Source of the DNA: Bryobacterales bacterium
GTDB lineage: Bacteria; Acidobacteriota; Terriglobia; Bryobacterales; Bryobacteraceae
Assembly (NCBI GenBank): GCA_020852175.1
Contig: JADZBH010000067.1
Span: 17,510 to 81,509, forward strand
Direction: 5' to 3'
DNA: 64,000 nt
A model generated the notes under the pieces. That model searched no databases and was not told the DNA's origin. It saw only the letters and a program-made list of their open reading frames with translations. The position numbers and the translations under genes were made by a program. Position 1 is the first letter of the stretch. Each line of letters starts with the position of its first letter. Shown piece by piece: positions 25,484 through 33,219 of this stretch.

Positions 25484-25658
25484 GTCTCAAGTATCCTCGC
25501 TAAGCGGCATTGGACTGCCAGGGCCGCCCCAAACGGTCAGCCTGCCGCCTCAGCGCGCTCTGGTGCCGCCCCCGCTGGATGGCGTACTCTAGCACTTTGT
25601 CCTGGAACGCCCCGCCGGTTGTCCGGCGGGACCGGGCCATGGTACGGAAAGGGCTCGA

Positions 25659-26690
25659 TTGCACTCGATCGTTGGCGCGATTGGCTGGCACATGGTGGGC
25701 GCGTTGGCCGCCGCATCCTTCTATGCTCCCATTGGCAGGGTGAAACGCTGGTCGTGGGAAACCACCTGGGCGGTTGCCGGCCTGTTCTCCTGGTTCCTCT
25801 GGCCCGTGGCCGTCAGCCTCTACTTCCTGCCCGATTTCCGGGCCTTCTACGCCGGGCTCGACTCCCAGACGGTTCTCAAGGCCGCCCTGTTCGGTTGCAT
25901 GTGGGGTATCGGGAACGTGAACTACGGGCTCACCATGCGTTACCTTGGCATGTCGCTGGGCATCGGCATCGCCATCGGCACCACACTGGTGGTCGGCACG
26001 CTGCTGCCCCCCTTCCTGCACGGCAATTTTTTGTTCCTGTTCAACTCCCCGAGCGGCCTCATCTCGCTGGCCGGCATCGTGGTCGCCCTCATCGGCGTGG
26101 CCGTGGTCACCTACGCCGGCCATCGGAAGGAGAGGCAACTGGGCCTGTCCGCCGAGCAGTTCGACCTCAGGAAGGGACTGATTCTGGCGCTGTTGTGCGG
26201 CATCTTCTCCTCGGGCATGTCGTTTGCCATCGACGCCGCCAAACCCATCGAAACGGCGGCTCTGGGACTGGGCATCCACCCCCTCTACGCCGCCCTGCCC
26301 AGCTACGTCATCATCATGGGCGGCGGCGGCCTGATCAATTTCCTCTACTGCTTTTGGCACCTGGCCCGGAACAGCGATTTGTCGATCCGCGCGGATCTCT
26401 CCCAGCCAGCGGCCGGTAATCTCGGCAACGCCGCCATGGCCTCGCTGGGAGGCACCATGTGGTACCTCCAATTCTTTTTCTACGCCTGGGGGGCCGCCAG
26501 CATTCCGCAGCGTCTCGCCCACCTGAACTGGATGCTTCACATGAGCGGGTATGTTCTGTTTGGCGGACTGGTGGGACTGGCGCTCGGCGAATGGACCCGC
26601 GTGGGCCGGCGGCCCGTCGTGATCCTCTGGATCGGCATGGCCATCATCATCCTCGCCGCGAACCTCGTGGGCTTGGGGCTGGCGGTCTGA
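25659..26690 (+). CDS. rhaT: L-rhamnose/proton symporter
   Basis: A 343-aa inner-membrane protein with about ten membrane segments that aligns over its whole length with E. coli RhaT. Examples are WHMVGALAAASFYAP at the N-terminus, MWGIGNVNYGLTMRYLGMS, GIFSSGMSFAIDAAKP, and GGTMWYLQFFFYAWG. The start is TTG at 25659, which yields the proper first helix. A later ATG would remove it. No rhamnose catabolic genes are nearby, so the transporter is an orphan in this window. Confidence 0.93.
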   Translation: MHSIVGAIGWHMVGALAAASFYAPIGRVKRWSWETTWAVAGLFSWFLWPVAVSLYFLPDFRAFYAGLDSQTVLKAALFGCMWGIGNVNYGLTMRYLGMSLGIGIAIGTTLVVGTLLPPFLHGNFLFLFNSPSGLISLAGIVVALIGVAVVTYAGHRKERQLGLSAEQFDLRKGLILALLCGIFSSGMSFAIDAAKPIETAALGLGIHPLYAALPSYVIIMGGGGLINFLYCFWHLARNSDLSIRADLSQPAAGNLGNAAMASLGGTMWYLQFFFYAWGAASIPQRLAHLNWMLHMSGYVLFGGLVGLALGEWTRVGRRPVVILWIGMAIIILAANLVGLGLAV

Positions 26691-26744
26691 GCAAACCCGG
26701 CGCGGTTCACATCAGGTTCCGGCAAGGCATTTAACGTCCGATGC

Positions 26745-26750
26745 TATTCT
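26745..26750 (+). promoter_or_regulatory. Possible -10 box of tRNA-Leu
   Basis: TATTCT about 32 nt upstream of the tRNA 5' end, in the gap after rhaT. No good -35 is visible. Confidence 0.3.
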
Positions 26751-26781
26751 GGTTCTGCCGGGGCTCTCCTGCCCCGCTCCT

Positions 26782-26866
26782 GCGAACGTGGCGGAATTGG
26801 CAGACGCACTGGATTTAGGTTCCAGCGGGGAAACCCATGGGAGTTCGACCCTCCCCGTTCGCACCA
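26782..26866 (+). tRNA. tRNA-Leu (anticodon UAG)
   Basis: An 85-nt tRNA gene with encoded CCA. The acceptor stem GCGAACG pairs with CGTTCGC (26856-26862), followed by A and CCA. The anticodon stem CTGGA/TCCAG encloses the loop TTTAGGT, giving anticodon TAG for CUA codons. The long variable arm and the T-arm GAGTTCGACCC-type segment fit a class II leucine tRNA. Confidence 0.95.
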
Positions 26867-26901
26867 GCCCCCGGAATTGGCTCTACGCCAATCGCGGGGG
26901 C
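26867..26901 (+). terminator. Strong hairpin after tRNA-Leu
   Basis: GCCCCCG (26867-26873) and ATTGGC (26876-26881) pair with GCCAAT (26887-26892) and CGGGGGC (26895-26901) around a 5-nt loop, with a 2x2 internal mismatch. It immediately follows the CCA end and probably helps end or process the tRNA transcript. The T-run is weak (CCTTTCT further on). Confidence 0.5.
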
Positions 26902-26931
26902 GCCCCCGCTCCCAGTCCTTTCTAAACGTGC

Positions 26932-27336
26932 ATGTTCGATTGGTGGAAGCAGCGCAAGACCGCCAGCTCCCTGGATGGCGTCATGGATTCACGCATTGAC
27001 ACAGTCGTTTCACGCGGGCCATTACCCAAATGCGGTGGCTGCGGGAGCGAATCAGCAAGGCTCCAGATCGTACGGGACAAGAAGGGCAACCGTGGCTATC
27101 TCTGCCCTTCATGTTCCGAACAGTACAAGCAACTCCTGACCCCAGACAGTATTAGGAATTTCTGGATGTGCGGAGTTTGTGGATATCGCGTTCTCGCCGG
27201 GACGGATGCCGGTGCGAGTGTAGACCAGAGCGGAAACCCTTGTCCAAACTGCACGGCCGATGTGAACATCTCCTTGGTCAACCTCAGCGGTGATCGCCCC
27301 GTTGGCCGCGGCCTGATAGGGGAACCGGCCGACTGA
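26932..27336 (+). CDS. Double zinc-ribbon protein, function unknown
   Basis: A 134-aa soluble protein with four CxxC pairs: CGGC (34-37), CPSC (58-61), CGVC (80-83) and CPNC (104-107). Two successive zinc ribbons are therefore likely. The sequence between is mildly basic and polar, and no membrane segment or catalytic motif is visible. The start ATG lies 31 bp after the tRNA hairpin. Base composition is lower in G+C than the flanking genes. It may bind nucleic acid or protein. Confidence 0.7.
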   Translation: MFDWWKQRKTASSLDGVMDSRIDTVVSRGPLPKCGGCGSESARLQIVRDKKGNRGYLCPSCSEQYKQLLTPDSIRNFWMCGVCGYRVLAGTDAGASVDQSGNPCPNCTADVNISLVNLSGDRPVGRGLIGEPAD

Positions 27337-27441
27337 TTCTGGAGGGAGGACTTCAGAGGCTCTCCAGTGGTCTTCCACTTGCCGGACTATGTATGAACTT
27401 CGGGCCGTGTGGCCGGAACTGGCCGCCGGGCGGCCGGAAAT

Positions 27442-27651
27442 TCAAGTGAAGGCTGGCTTGAGCATACTGCCTTTTGACGCTCTTAAGAGCAGGAATTCAT
27501 CCTCGGCCAGCGCCCCACCCAACAGGATTTCAGCGGCGTGACGTTTCTCCGGCGGAAGGTCGCGGGCTGGGATAAACACACTCTTTCCCATAGGAAATCC
27601 CAATTCAACGCGGCCAGCGCTGATTTTACGCTGATGAGCTGAATCTGTCAC
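27442..27651 (-). CDS. Small hypothetical protein
   Basis: A 69-aa open frame in the gap between the zinc-ribbon gene and the oxidoreductase gene. It shows mixed hydrophobic and charged sequence with a plausible folded core (SVFIPARDLPPEKRHAAEIL, ALAEDEFLLLRAS). An internal ATG at 27591 would give a 49-residue product starting at that core. G+C is lower than in neighbours. No family is recognised. It would follow the Gfo/Idh gene by 18 bp. It could be a real small gene or chance. Confidence 0.38.
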   Translation of the reverse strand: MTDSAHQRKISAGRVELGFPMGKSVFIPARDLPPEKRHAAEILLGGALAEDEFLLLRASKGSMLKPAFT

Positions 27652-27669
27652 CTGCGAACACTTCCCCCC

Positions 27670-28983
27670 TTACACCACGATCTTCCAGGGTTTGCGTTCC
27701 TCGCGGGACAGGAAGCGGCGCGCCTCGGCCTGCTGCGTGGTCCAGCGCTTGGAATCCCAATCCAGGCGCAGTTTCGAGCGAAGGGCGACGTTGCCCAGCA
27801 GGCAGGCTGTCGTGGACTTCTGGCAAACTTCGATGTCCGACGCCGGGCGCTGGCGCGTCCTGATGCATTCCAGAAAGTTCTTCCAGTGGGCGTCGTTGGA
27901 GTTGTTGCTCGACTTTTCGGCGCGGGCCGCCAGCGTGGCGCCTTTCTCCGGCACAAGTTCGAAGCCTGACCGGTCCACGAACAAGGTTCCCTTGTTGCCG
28001 TGAAAGAGAATGCCATAGCCCTTGCCCATCATCGAGTTCGCGTTGCCGAGCCTGTTCTCATAGGTGGCGATGAAGCTCGGGTACTCGTAGGTGACCTGCA
28101 ACGTGTCCGGCGTGTCGCGGTTGTCCTTGATGTAGTTCTTCTGGCCGAGCGCGGTGATGGCCAGCGGCATGGGCTCATCGAAAGCCATGTGGACGATATC
28201 GAGCAGATGTACGCCCCAGTCGGTCATCATCCCGCCCGCGTAATCCCAGAACCAGCGGAAGTGCGAAAACGCTTTCGGATCGACTCCGAAGCGGTTGGCG
28301 TTGAAAGGCCGCGCGGGAGCAGGCCCCAGCCACATGTCCCAGTTGAGATCCTTGGGCGGCTCGGCGTCGGGCGGGTTGCCGATGCCTTCGGGCGCCATGT
28401 TGCCGTAGTTCCATGTGCGCACGAAGGTAACCTGGCCCAGATCGCCCGATTTGACGATTTGCGCGGCCACCTGGAAGTGGATTCCCGAGCGCTGCATGGT
28501 GCCGGCCTGCACGACGCGCTTATACTTGCGCGCGGCCTGCACCATCTTGGCGCCTTCCTCCACGGTGACGCAGATGGGCTTCTCGACGTAGACATCCTTG
28601 CCGGCCTTGCATGCCTCGACGGTCATGTAGGCGTGCCAGTGATCGGGCGTCGCGATGCAAACGGCGTCGATGGACCTGTCGGCGAGAATCTCGCGGAAAT
28701 CCTTCACCGCCTTGGCGCGGTTCTTCGTCATCTCGACGGCTTTATTCAGATTCGGCTCGTAGACGTCACAGACGGCCGCAACCTCGATACTGTCCTGCCG
28801 CAGAGCCACGTTCAGGTTGCCCTGCCCCATGCGGCCCATGCCGATGAATGCGGTCCTGAGGCGGTTATTCGCCCCGGCCACCTGGCCCGCGAACAGGTGA
28901 GGGGTGTAGAGAGAAACCGCCGAAGCGGCGGCGGTGGTTTTCAGGAAGGAGCGGCGGGGGTTGAAGGAGCGGTCCTCGGGCAT
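27670..28983 (-). CDS. Tat-exported Gfo/Idh/MocA family oxidoreductase
   Basis: A 437-aa protein with a twin-arginine signal (NPRRSFLKTTAAASAVSLY, residues 8-26), so a folded NAD(P)-dependent enzyme outside the cytoplasm. The Rossmann motif IGMGRMGQGN and the family's EKPICVTVEEG are clear. A C-terminal alpha/beta domain follows. The ATG at 28983 starts just ahead of the Tat motif. Exported Gfo/Idh paralogues are abundant in Acidobacteriota and Planctomycetota and usually oxidise sugars or glycosides, but the substrate cannot be assigned here. It lies 16 bp after the GT2 gene. Confidence 0.9.
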   Translation of the reverse strand: MPEDRSFNPRRSFLKTTAAASAVSLYTPHLFAGQVAGANNRLRTAFIGMGRMGQGNLNVALRQDSIEVAAVCDVYEPNLNKAVEMTKNRAKAVKDFREILADRSIDAVCIATPDHWHAYMTVEACKAGKDVYVEKPICVTVEEGAKMVQAARKYKRVVQAGTMQRSGIHFQVAAQIVKSGDLGQVTFVRTWNYGNMAPEGIGNPPDAEPPKDLNWDMWLGPAPARPFNANRFGVDPKAFSHFRWFWDYAGGMMTDWGVHLLDIVHMAFDEPMPLAITALGQKNYIKDNRDTPDTLQVTYEYPSFIATYENRLGNANSMMGKGYGILFHGNKGTLFVDRSGFELVPEKGATLAARAEKSSNNSNDAHWKNFLECIRTRQRPASDIEVCQKSTTACLLGNVALRSKLRLDWDSKRWTTQQAEARRFLSREERKPWKIVV

Positions 28984-28999
28984 AGCGGCTTGAATTCTA

Positions 29000-30337
29000 T
29001 CAGAGCCGCCCCGGGCCGCCCGCGCGCGCTTCGCCGGGAGCGGCGCGGCGCTTGAGGCCGCGCCACAGATGCCGCGACAGGCCAACGGCGAACGACACGC
29101 CATTGTAGAAGTGATAGAGGAGATGGAAGGGGATGGCGGCGATGGCGAAGGCCCGGCCCTGCTTCTCGGCGAGGAACAGATAGAACGAGTTGTTCAAGAA
29201 GATGACCACGGCCAGTAACAGGAACACCGCGGCCACCGCGGGATGGTGCGGAGCGTACCAGAGGCAGCAGGCAATGGCGCCGGCTGTGTAGAGGCCAAAG
29301 CAAAAGCGGATCGTGCGCGCCCGGCGGCCGGACGGCTTCTCATAGCGGTGGCGCAGGAACAGCAGCGGCGCCATGAACACCAGGAACGGCACCAGCGCCA
29401 ACTGTCCGGAAAAATACGCAAGGCATGCCAGCGCGGCGATGGCGCCGAACATGAGCAGGTTCACGGCCACCGAGCGTGCATGCGCGGCGTCCATCCAATA
29501 ACGGTTCAAAGCGAAAAACAGCAGACCCAGGAAGGGGGCGAAAAACGGCGCGCCGAGCCAGAAGGCGCCAGCCACGGCCGCCAGCAGCAGAAGATACACC
29601 AGCGCCACGCTGACGCGCTGGCTGAGTTGGAGGTTCAGATCGTCCGGCATGTTGGCGTCGCGCAGGATCAACTCGGTCCAGGGGATGCCGCGGTCCAGCA
29701 CGTCGGTTTTCACCAGTCCCCAGAAGGTCCACTTCTTCAGGTGCTTCACCTGGATGGCATCGTCGAGCAGGATGACGCAGCCGGAGGATTTAAGGCGGTA
29801 GCCAAGTTCGATGTCCTCGATGGCCGGACGCCCATAGGCGGTGTCGAAGCCGCTGTGCGAGAGAAATACATCGCGGCGTATGGCGCCGCATCCGCTCCAG
29901 AACGTGGAGGCGGCGCGCCGGCCGGTTTGATGGACGTAGCAGTGCATCAGGTTGCGGTAACGCGAGAGAAAGTCGGGTTCGGCGGGCGCGTCGTCATAGG
30001 AGCCGATCAGCGCGTCCAGCGCCGGTTCGTCCTCGAAGGCCGCCGCCACCTGGGCGGCCGTGCCCGGACGCACGCAGACATCGGCGTCCAGGAAGAACAG
30101 AACATCGCCGGTGGCCAAGCGGGCGCCCAGGTTCCGGGCCAAAGCCGGCCCCATCCTTCCATCCGTGGAGAGCAGGCGCGCGCCCCACTGCCGGGCCACT
30201 CTGGCCGAACCATCCGTCGATCCATCATCCACGACAATCACTTCGTGCGGCGCATGGGTGGACTTGCCGATATGACCGAGGCACTGCCTCAGGAAATCCT
30301 CGGAGTTGTAGACCGGAATGACGATGCTGAGCCGCAC
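29000..30337 (-). CDS. Membrane GT2-family glycosyltransferase
   Basis: A 445-aa protein. Residues 1-225 form a GT-A domain (LSIVIPVYNSEDFLRQCL, VDDGST, the metal-binding DAD in FFLDADV, and IEDIELGYRL). The C-terminal half has about six hydrophobic segments. The start is GTG at 30337. It follows zapA by 29 bp on the same strand. Such enzymes add sugars to lipid or polysaccharide acceptors at the membrane. The acceptor is unknown. Confidence 0.87.
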   Translation of the reverse strand: MRLSIVIPVYNSEDFLRQCLGHIGKSTHAPHEVIVVDDGSTDGSARVARQWGARLLSTDGRMGPALARNLGARLATGDVLFFLDADVCVRPGTAAQVAAAFEDEPALDALIGSYDDAPAEPDFLSRYRNLMHCYVHQTGRRAASTFWSGCGAIRRDVFLSHSGFDTAYGRPAIEDIELGYRLKSSGCVILLDDAIQVKHLKKWTFWGLVKTDVLDRGIPWTELILRDANMPDDLNLQLSQRVSVALVYLLLLAAVAGAFWLGAPFFAPFLGLLFFALNRYWMDAAHARSVAVNLLMFGAIAALACLAYFSGQLALVPFLVFMAPLLFLRHRYEKPSGRRARTIRFCFGLYTAGAIACCLWYAPHHPAVAAVFLLLAVVIFLNNSFYLFLAEKQGRAFAIAAIPFHLLYHFYNGVSFAVGLSRHLWRGLKRRAAPGEARAGGPGRL

Positions 30338-30366
30338 TGCTTCGTCTCAGTGTGACATGGGAACGG

Positions 30367-30654
30367 TCAGGCTTCTATGGAATCGAGGAGTTCGCCGAGC
30401 CGGCGGCTCCGTTGTTGGACGTTGAATTGCAGGCGTGCGAGTTCGTTTTGGACCGTGCGCAACTGGTCCGCCAGATGGAGCGAAGCAAGCACGGCGACGC
30501 GCGTGGAATCGAGATTCTGCGAACGCATGGCGATGCCGTTCATGAGTTCGTCGATCTCGTTGGCCAGTTGCAGCGTGTCGTTCGGGTCGCCCGAGGTGAC
30601 CAGCGAGAACGTCTGGTTCAGGATGGTGACTTTTACCTGTTGTTTTTCCGCCAT
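30367..30654 (-). CDS. zapA: Cell division protein ZapA
   Basis: A 95-aa ZapA that bundles FtsZ filaments. The N-terminal beta-domain (VKVTILNQTFSLVTSGDPNDTLQLANEID) and the long C-terminal coiled coil (VLASLHLADQLRTVQNELA) fit the family. It lies 59 bp downstream of a second coiled-coil gene, an arrangement found in many bacteria. No 6S RNA-like structure is seen nearby. Confidence 0.9.
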   Translation of the reverse strand: MAEKQQVKVTILNQTFSLVTSGDPNDTLQLANEIDELMNGIAMRSQNLDSTRVAVLASLHLADQLRTVQNELARLQFNVQQRSRRLGELLDSIEA

Positions 30655-30713
30655 CGTCGCTCCGTCGAATCAGCCCGGGCCGCGGGCCTGGATACAACAA
30701 AAGGGACCGCGGC

Positions 30714-31019
30714 TCAGGCGGTCCCCATATTATCGATGGTTTCCAGCAGCCGCTCGACGCGGCGCCGGACGTTGTCGCGTTCCTTGCGCATGGACTCGTT
30801 GTCGAGCATCAGCCGCGTGATTTCAGCCTTCTGCGCGCCGGCATCGTCGGAAGCTTGTTGGGCTTCGGCCAGCGCACGCTGCGCGACCGCCAATTGTTGC
30901 TCCAGTCCGGCCTTTTCGCGGCGCAGGCTCAAAACCAGATCCACGGCGCGCGCAATGCGCTCCTCCAGCCCGGCGAGCGCGTCATCCTGCCCGGCCGCGG
31001 CCTGTTCAGCCTGGCTCAT
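30714..31019 (-). CDS. ZapB-like coiled-coil protein
   Basis: A 101-aa protein, almost entirely heptad-like coiled coil from residue 15 to 97 (ARAVDLVLSLRREKAGLEQQ, RKERDNVRRRVERLLETI). The last segment and its location directly upstream of zapA resemble the small division coiled-coil proteins found beside ZapA. GAAGGAG precedes the ATG. The division role rests on linkage. Confidence 0.72.
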   Translation of the reverse strand: MSQAEQAAAGQDDALAGLEERIARAVDLVLSLRREKAGLEQQLAVAQRALAEAQQASDDAGAQKAEITRLMLDNESMRKERDNVRRRVERLLETIDNMGTA

Positions 31020-31059
31020 GGGTACAATTCTCCTTCAGGCGGCGGAAGCCTTCTGGAGA

Positions 31060-31422
31060 TTATGCCTCACCCAGCGCCGCTTTGGCTTTCGACACCAAGC
31101 CGGCAAAGGCCGGGGCGTCGCCATAAGCGATGTCGGCGAGCATCTTCCGGTTCAACGTGACGCCGGCTTTATTCAGGCCGTCGATGAACTTGGAATAGGT
31201 GATTCCCGCATCGCGGCAGGCGGCGTTGATGCGCACGATCCACAGCGAACGGAAGGTGCGCTTCTTCTGCCGGCGGCCGACAAAGCCATACCGGAGCGCT
31301 TTTTCCACGGCTTCCTGAGCCGAGCGATGCAGCTTGCTCTTGGTGAGGAAGTAGCCTTTCGCTAACTTGAGAACTTTCTTGCGGCTGTCCGCGCGGTGTG
31401 TACCGCGTTTCACTCTGGGCAC
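31060..31422 (-). CDS. rplT: 50S ribosomal protein L20
   Basis: A 120-aa L20 (MPRVKRGTHRADSRKKVLK N-terminus, YRDRRQKKR-like core GFVGRRQKKRTFRSLWI, and the C-terminal NRKMLADIA). It is needed for 23S assembly. It lies 132 bp after rpmI, and the intervening sequence could hold an L20-responsive element but none was resolved. It precedes the zap genes on the same strand. Confidence 0.97.
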   Translation of the reverse strand: MPRVKRGTHRADSRKKVLKLAKGYFLTKSKLHRSAQEAVEKALRYGFVGRRQKKRTFRSLWIVRINAACRDAGITYSKFIDGLNKAGVTLNRKMLADIAYGDAPAFAGLVSKAKAALGEA

Positions 31423-31554
31423 GGTTTCCTCCTTGTGATCACTTCAAACCGGCCAGGCACGTGCGTAGGATCCGCCTGCCGGTTCTCACCTGTTTTCTTG
31501 GCCGGGCCCGAATGAGCTCACCGGCGGAAATGAATGCAGCCTGCCAGCTCGCGG

Positions 31555-31749
31555 CTAGTACGGCAGCATATCGAGCACGGCCTGCTTGTTGGCGTCGGAA
31601 ATCTCCGCGCCCTGCCGCAGCCGGCGTTTGCGGGACCGCGACTTCGACGTCAAGATGTGGCGGGCGTGCGAATTGTGCCGGCGGAGTTTGCCAGTACCCG
31701 TCTTCTTGAAGCGCTTAGCGGCGCCCTTATGTGTTTTCAGTTTGGGCAT
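31555..31749 (-). CDS. rpmI: 50S ribosomal protein L35
   Basis: A 64-aa basic L35 (MPKLKTHKGAAKRFKKTGTGKLRR). In most bacteria it lies between infC and rplT. Here infC is missing upstream and the neighbouring gene is an EVE-domain protein. GGAAGGA precedes the ATG. Confidence 0.97.
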   Translation of the reverse strand: MPKLKTHKGAAKRFKKTGTGKLRRHNSHARHILTSKSRSRKRRLRQGAEISDANKQAVLDMLPY

Positions 31750-31790
31750 AATAATACCGTCCTTCCTGGGGCGGAAGGTACAACTTTTCT

Positions 31791-31821
31791 AGCATAGCAT
31801 GGCGGACGGCGGGCCTGACAA
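31791..31821 (-). promoter_or_regulatory. Putative rpmI-rplT promoter
   Basis: On the minus strand TTGTCA (31821-31816) and TATGCT (31796-31791) are separated by 19 bp, about 40 bp upstream of rpmI. The spacer is a little long but the boxes are good. Confidence 0.4.
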
Positions 31822-31835
31822 GCAGCCGGCCCGGG

Positions 31836-32246
31836 CTAGATCTTCACCTTCGGGTAACGCTTCCGCATCCATTCGACAAACTCGGGCGGGGCGGCCATGG
31901 TGGAAAGGCGGCTTTGCCGCACCAGCGCCCAGGTGGCGAAAACGGCTTCGGCCTTTATTTCGGCCAGCGTGACGGGCGGATCGAGCCGGGCGGCGAAGGC
32001 GAGGTCGACGATGGCGAGTTTTTCGTCCTTCGGGTCGGCGCGGGGCGCGGAGGCGGCCTTGGCCAGGCCGACAATGGCCGATGAGCCGCCGCTGTGGTAG
32101 AAAAAGACGCGGTCGCCCCGCTTCATGGCGCGGATCGCCTGGAGCGCCTGTGCGTTTTTCACACCGTCCCAGGTAGTGGAGCGGTCGCGCTCCAGTTCCT
32201 CCAACCCGTACTCGCCAGGGTCGGATTTCACAAGAAAATAGGCCAT
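31836..32246 (-). CDS. EVE domain-containing protein
   Basis: A 136-aa single-domain protein beginning with the EVE signature (YFLVKSDPGEYGLEELE, TTWDGVKNAQALQAIRAMKRGDRVFFYHS). EVE domains have a PUA-like fold that binds modified bases in DNA or RNA. Single-domain members such as human THYN1 are widespread, and the exact role is unknown. The ATG is preceded by AAGGAGG, so this gene is leadered, with CTACAAT about 40 bp upstream. Confidence 0.9.
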   Translation of the reverse strand: MAYFLVKSDPGEYGLEELERDRSTTWDGVKNAQALQAIRAMKRGDRVFFYHSGGSSAIVGLAKAASAPRADPKDEKLAIVDLAFAARLDPPVTLAEIKAEAVFATWALVRQSRLSTMAAPPEFVEWMRKRYPKVKI

Positions 32247-32285
32247 CGCCAGTCCTCCTTCCCGCCGGGCGCGATTTTCAAAACC

Positions 32286-32324
32286 ATTGTAGGGGATGGC
32301 ACGTCACGCAAGTTGATATAAAAT
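32286..32324. promoter_or_regulatory. Divergent promoter region between EVE gene and polysaccharide operon
   Basis: Minus strand: TACAAT (32291-32286), about 40 bp upstream of the EVE ATG. Plus strand: TATAAAAT (32317-32324), about 87 bp upstream of the export gene. These are the most A/T-rich bases in this 164-bp gap. The -35 boxes are unclear. Confidence 0.4.
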
Positions 32325-32410
32325 GGACTAATCTCCGGTCGCTAGCGGGATTCTCGCGCCGGCTGGTGGAGCGGCCGAATCCTAATCGACAGTCTGACGG
32401 AGGCAGTTCT

Positions 32411-33148
32411 ATGCAACAATTCTTACCCCGGTGGGCGCGCGCGGCGTCGTGGCGGGCGCGCAACGCCGGTGGCGCCGTCAGCGTGCGGGCGCTGGGCCCG
32501 GCACTGGGTATGGCCGTGGGCATCGTCTTGGGCGCCGCACTGGCCGTCCCGGCCGCGGCGCAGCGGAATGCCCCGGCGGCCAAGGAGCAGAACGAGTCCG
32601 GCGGAATCCAGCAGACGCCGAACGACCTGCGTCCCGAGGGGCCCAACGCGGAACTGACCGGCGCGCTGGCCGACCCGAAAAGTTTCAAGATCGGACCCGA
32701 GGACGTCATCGCGGTTCTTGTCTGGAAGGAACCGGAATTGAGCGGCGCTTTCGTGGTTCGTCCCGACGGCCGGATCACGCTGAACCTGGTGGGCGAGGTG
32801 GATATCGCCGGCCTGACGCCGATGGAAGTGCAGCAGAAGCTGACCGAGGAGTTCGGCAAGGTGCTGAAGAACCCGGTGGTGAGCGTGCAGATGCGCGCCA
32901 TCCGCAGTTCGAAGTACTACATCACCGGCAACGTCGGCAAGACGGGAATGTTTCCGCTGGTGGTGAAGACGACGGTGCTGGAGGCGCTGACGCTGGCCGG
33001 AGGGCTGGGCGAGTGGGCCAACAAGAAGAAGATCGTGATTCTGCGCGGTAAACAGCGGCTGTTCTTCAACTACAGCGAAGTAATCAAAGGCAAGAAGCTT
33101 GAACAGAATATCGAGCTGCAAAACGGGGATTTCATTATCGTCGACTAG
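32411..33148 (+). CDS. Polysaccharide biosynthesis/export protein (Wza-like, SLBB)
   Basis: A 245-aa secreted protein. Residues 1-50 form a long signal region with a hydrophobic core (GMAVGIVLGAALAVPAAAAQ-type end). The poly-export domain (FKIGPEDVIAVLVWKEPELSG, VRPDGRITLNLVGEVDIAGLTP) and an SLBB-type domain (YITGNVGKTGMFPL, LEALTLAGGL) follow. It is shorter than Wza, and no lipobox cysteine is evident. The ATG at 32411 is chosen because GGAGG lies 8 nt upstream. It heads a capsule/exopolysaccharide operon with the next two genes. Confidence 0.88.
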   Translation: MQQFLPRWARAASWRARNAGGAVSVRALGPALGMAVGIVLGAALAVPAAAQRNAPAAKEQNESGGIQQTPNDLRPEGPNAELTGALADPKSFKIGPEDVIAVLVWKEPELSGAFVVRPDGRITLNLVGEVDIAGLTPMEVQQKLTEEFGKVLKNPVVSVQMRAIRSSKYYITGNVGKTGMFPLVVKTTVLEALTLAGGLGEWANKKKIVILRGKQRLFFNYSEVIKGKKLEQNIELQNGDFIIVD

Positions 33149-33219
33149 CGCCTGGACGCCGTTCCGCGCGGGGCGGACGGCGCGGGCGCCATCGAGTGTT
33201 TTCCTGAGGACCAACCAAC

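Noticed and set aside
25500..25640. A 46-codon minus-strand frame (MARSRRTTGGAFQDKVLEYA...) in the sugE-rhaT gap
   Set aside because: It has a plausible helical, basic product but no ribosome site, no -10 box and no recognised family. It could be real, but evidence is too thin to annotate.
25484..25658. Possible guanidine riboswitch upstream of sugE
   Set aside because: The sequence lacks the conserved blocks of the ykkC class and the paired ACGR hairpin loops of the guanidine-II class, as far as can be seen by eye.
30655..30713. 6S RNA next to zapA, as in some bacteria
   Set aside because: Only 59 bp separate zapA from the coiled-coil gene, too short for 6S RNA.
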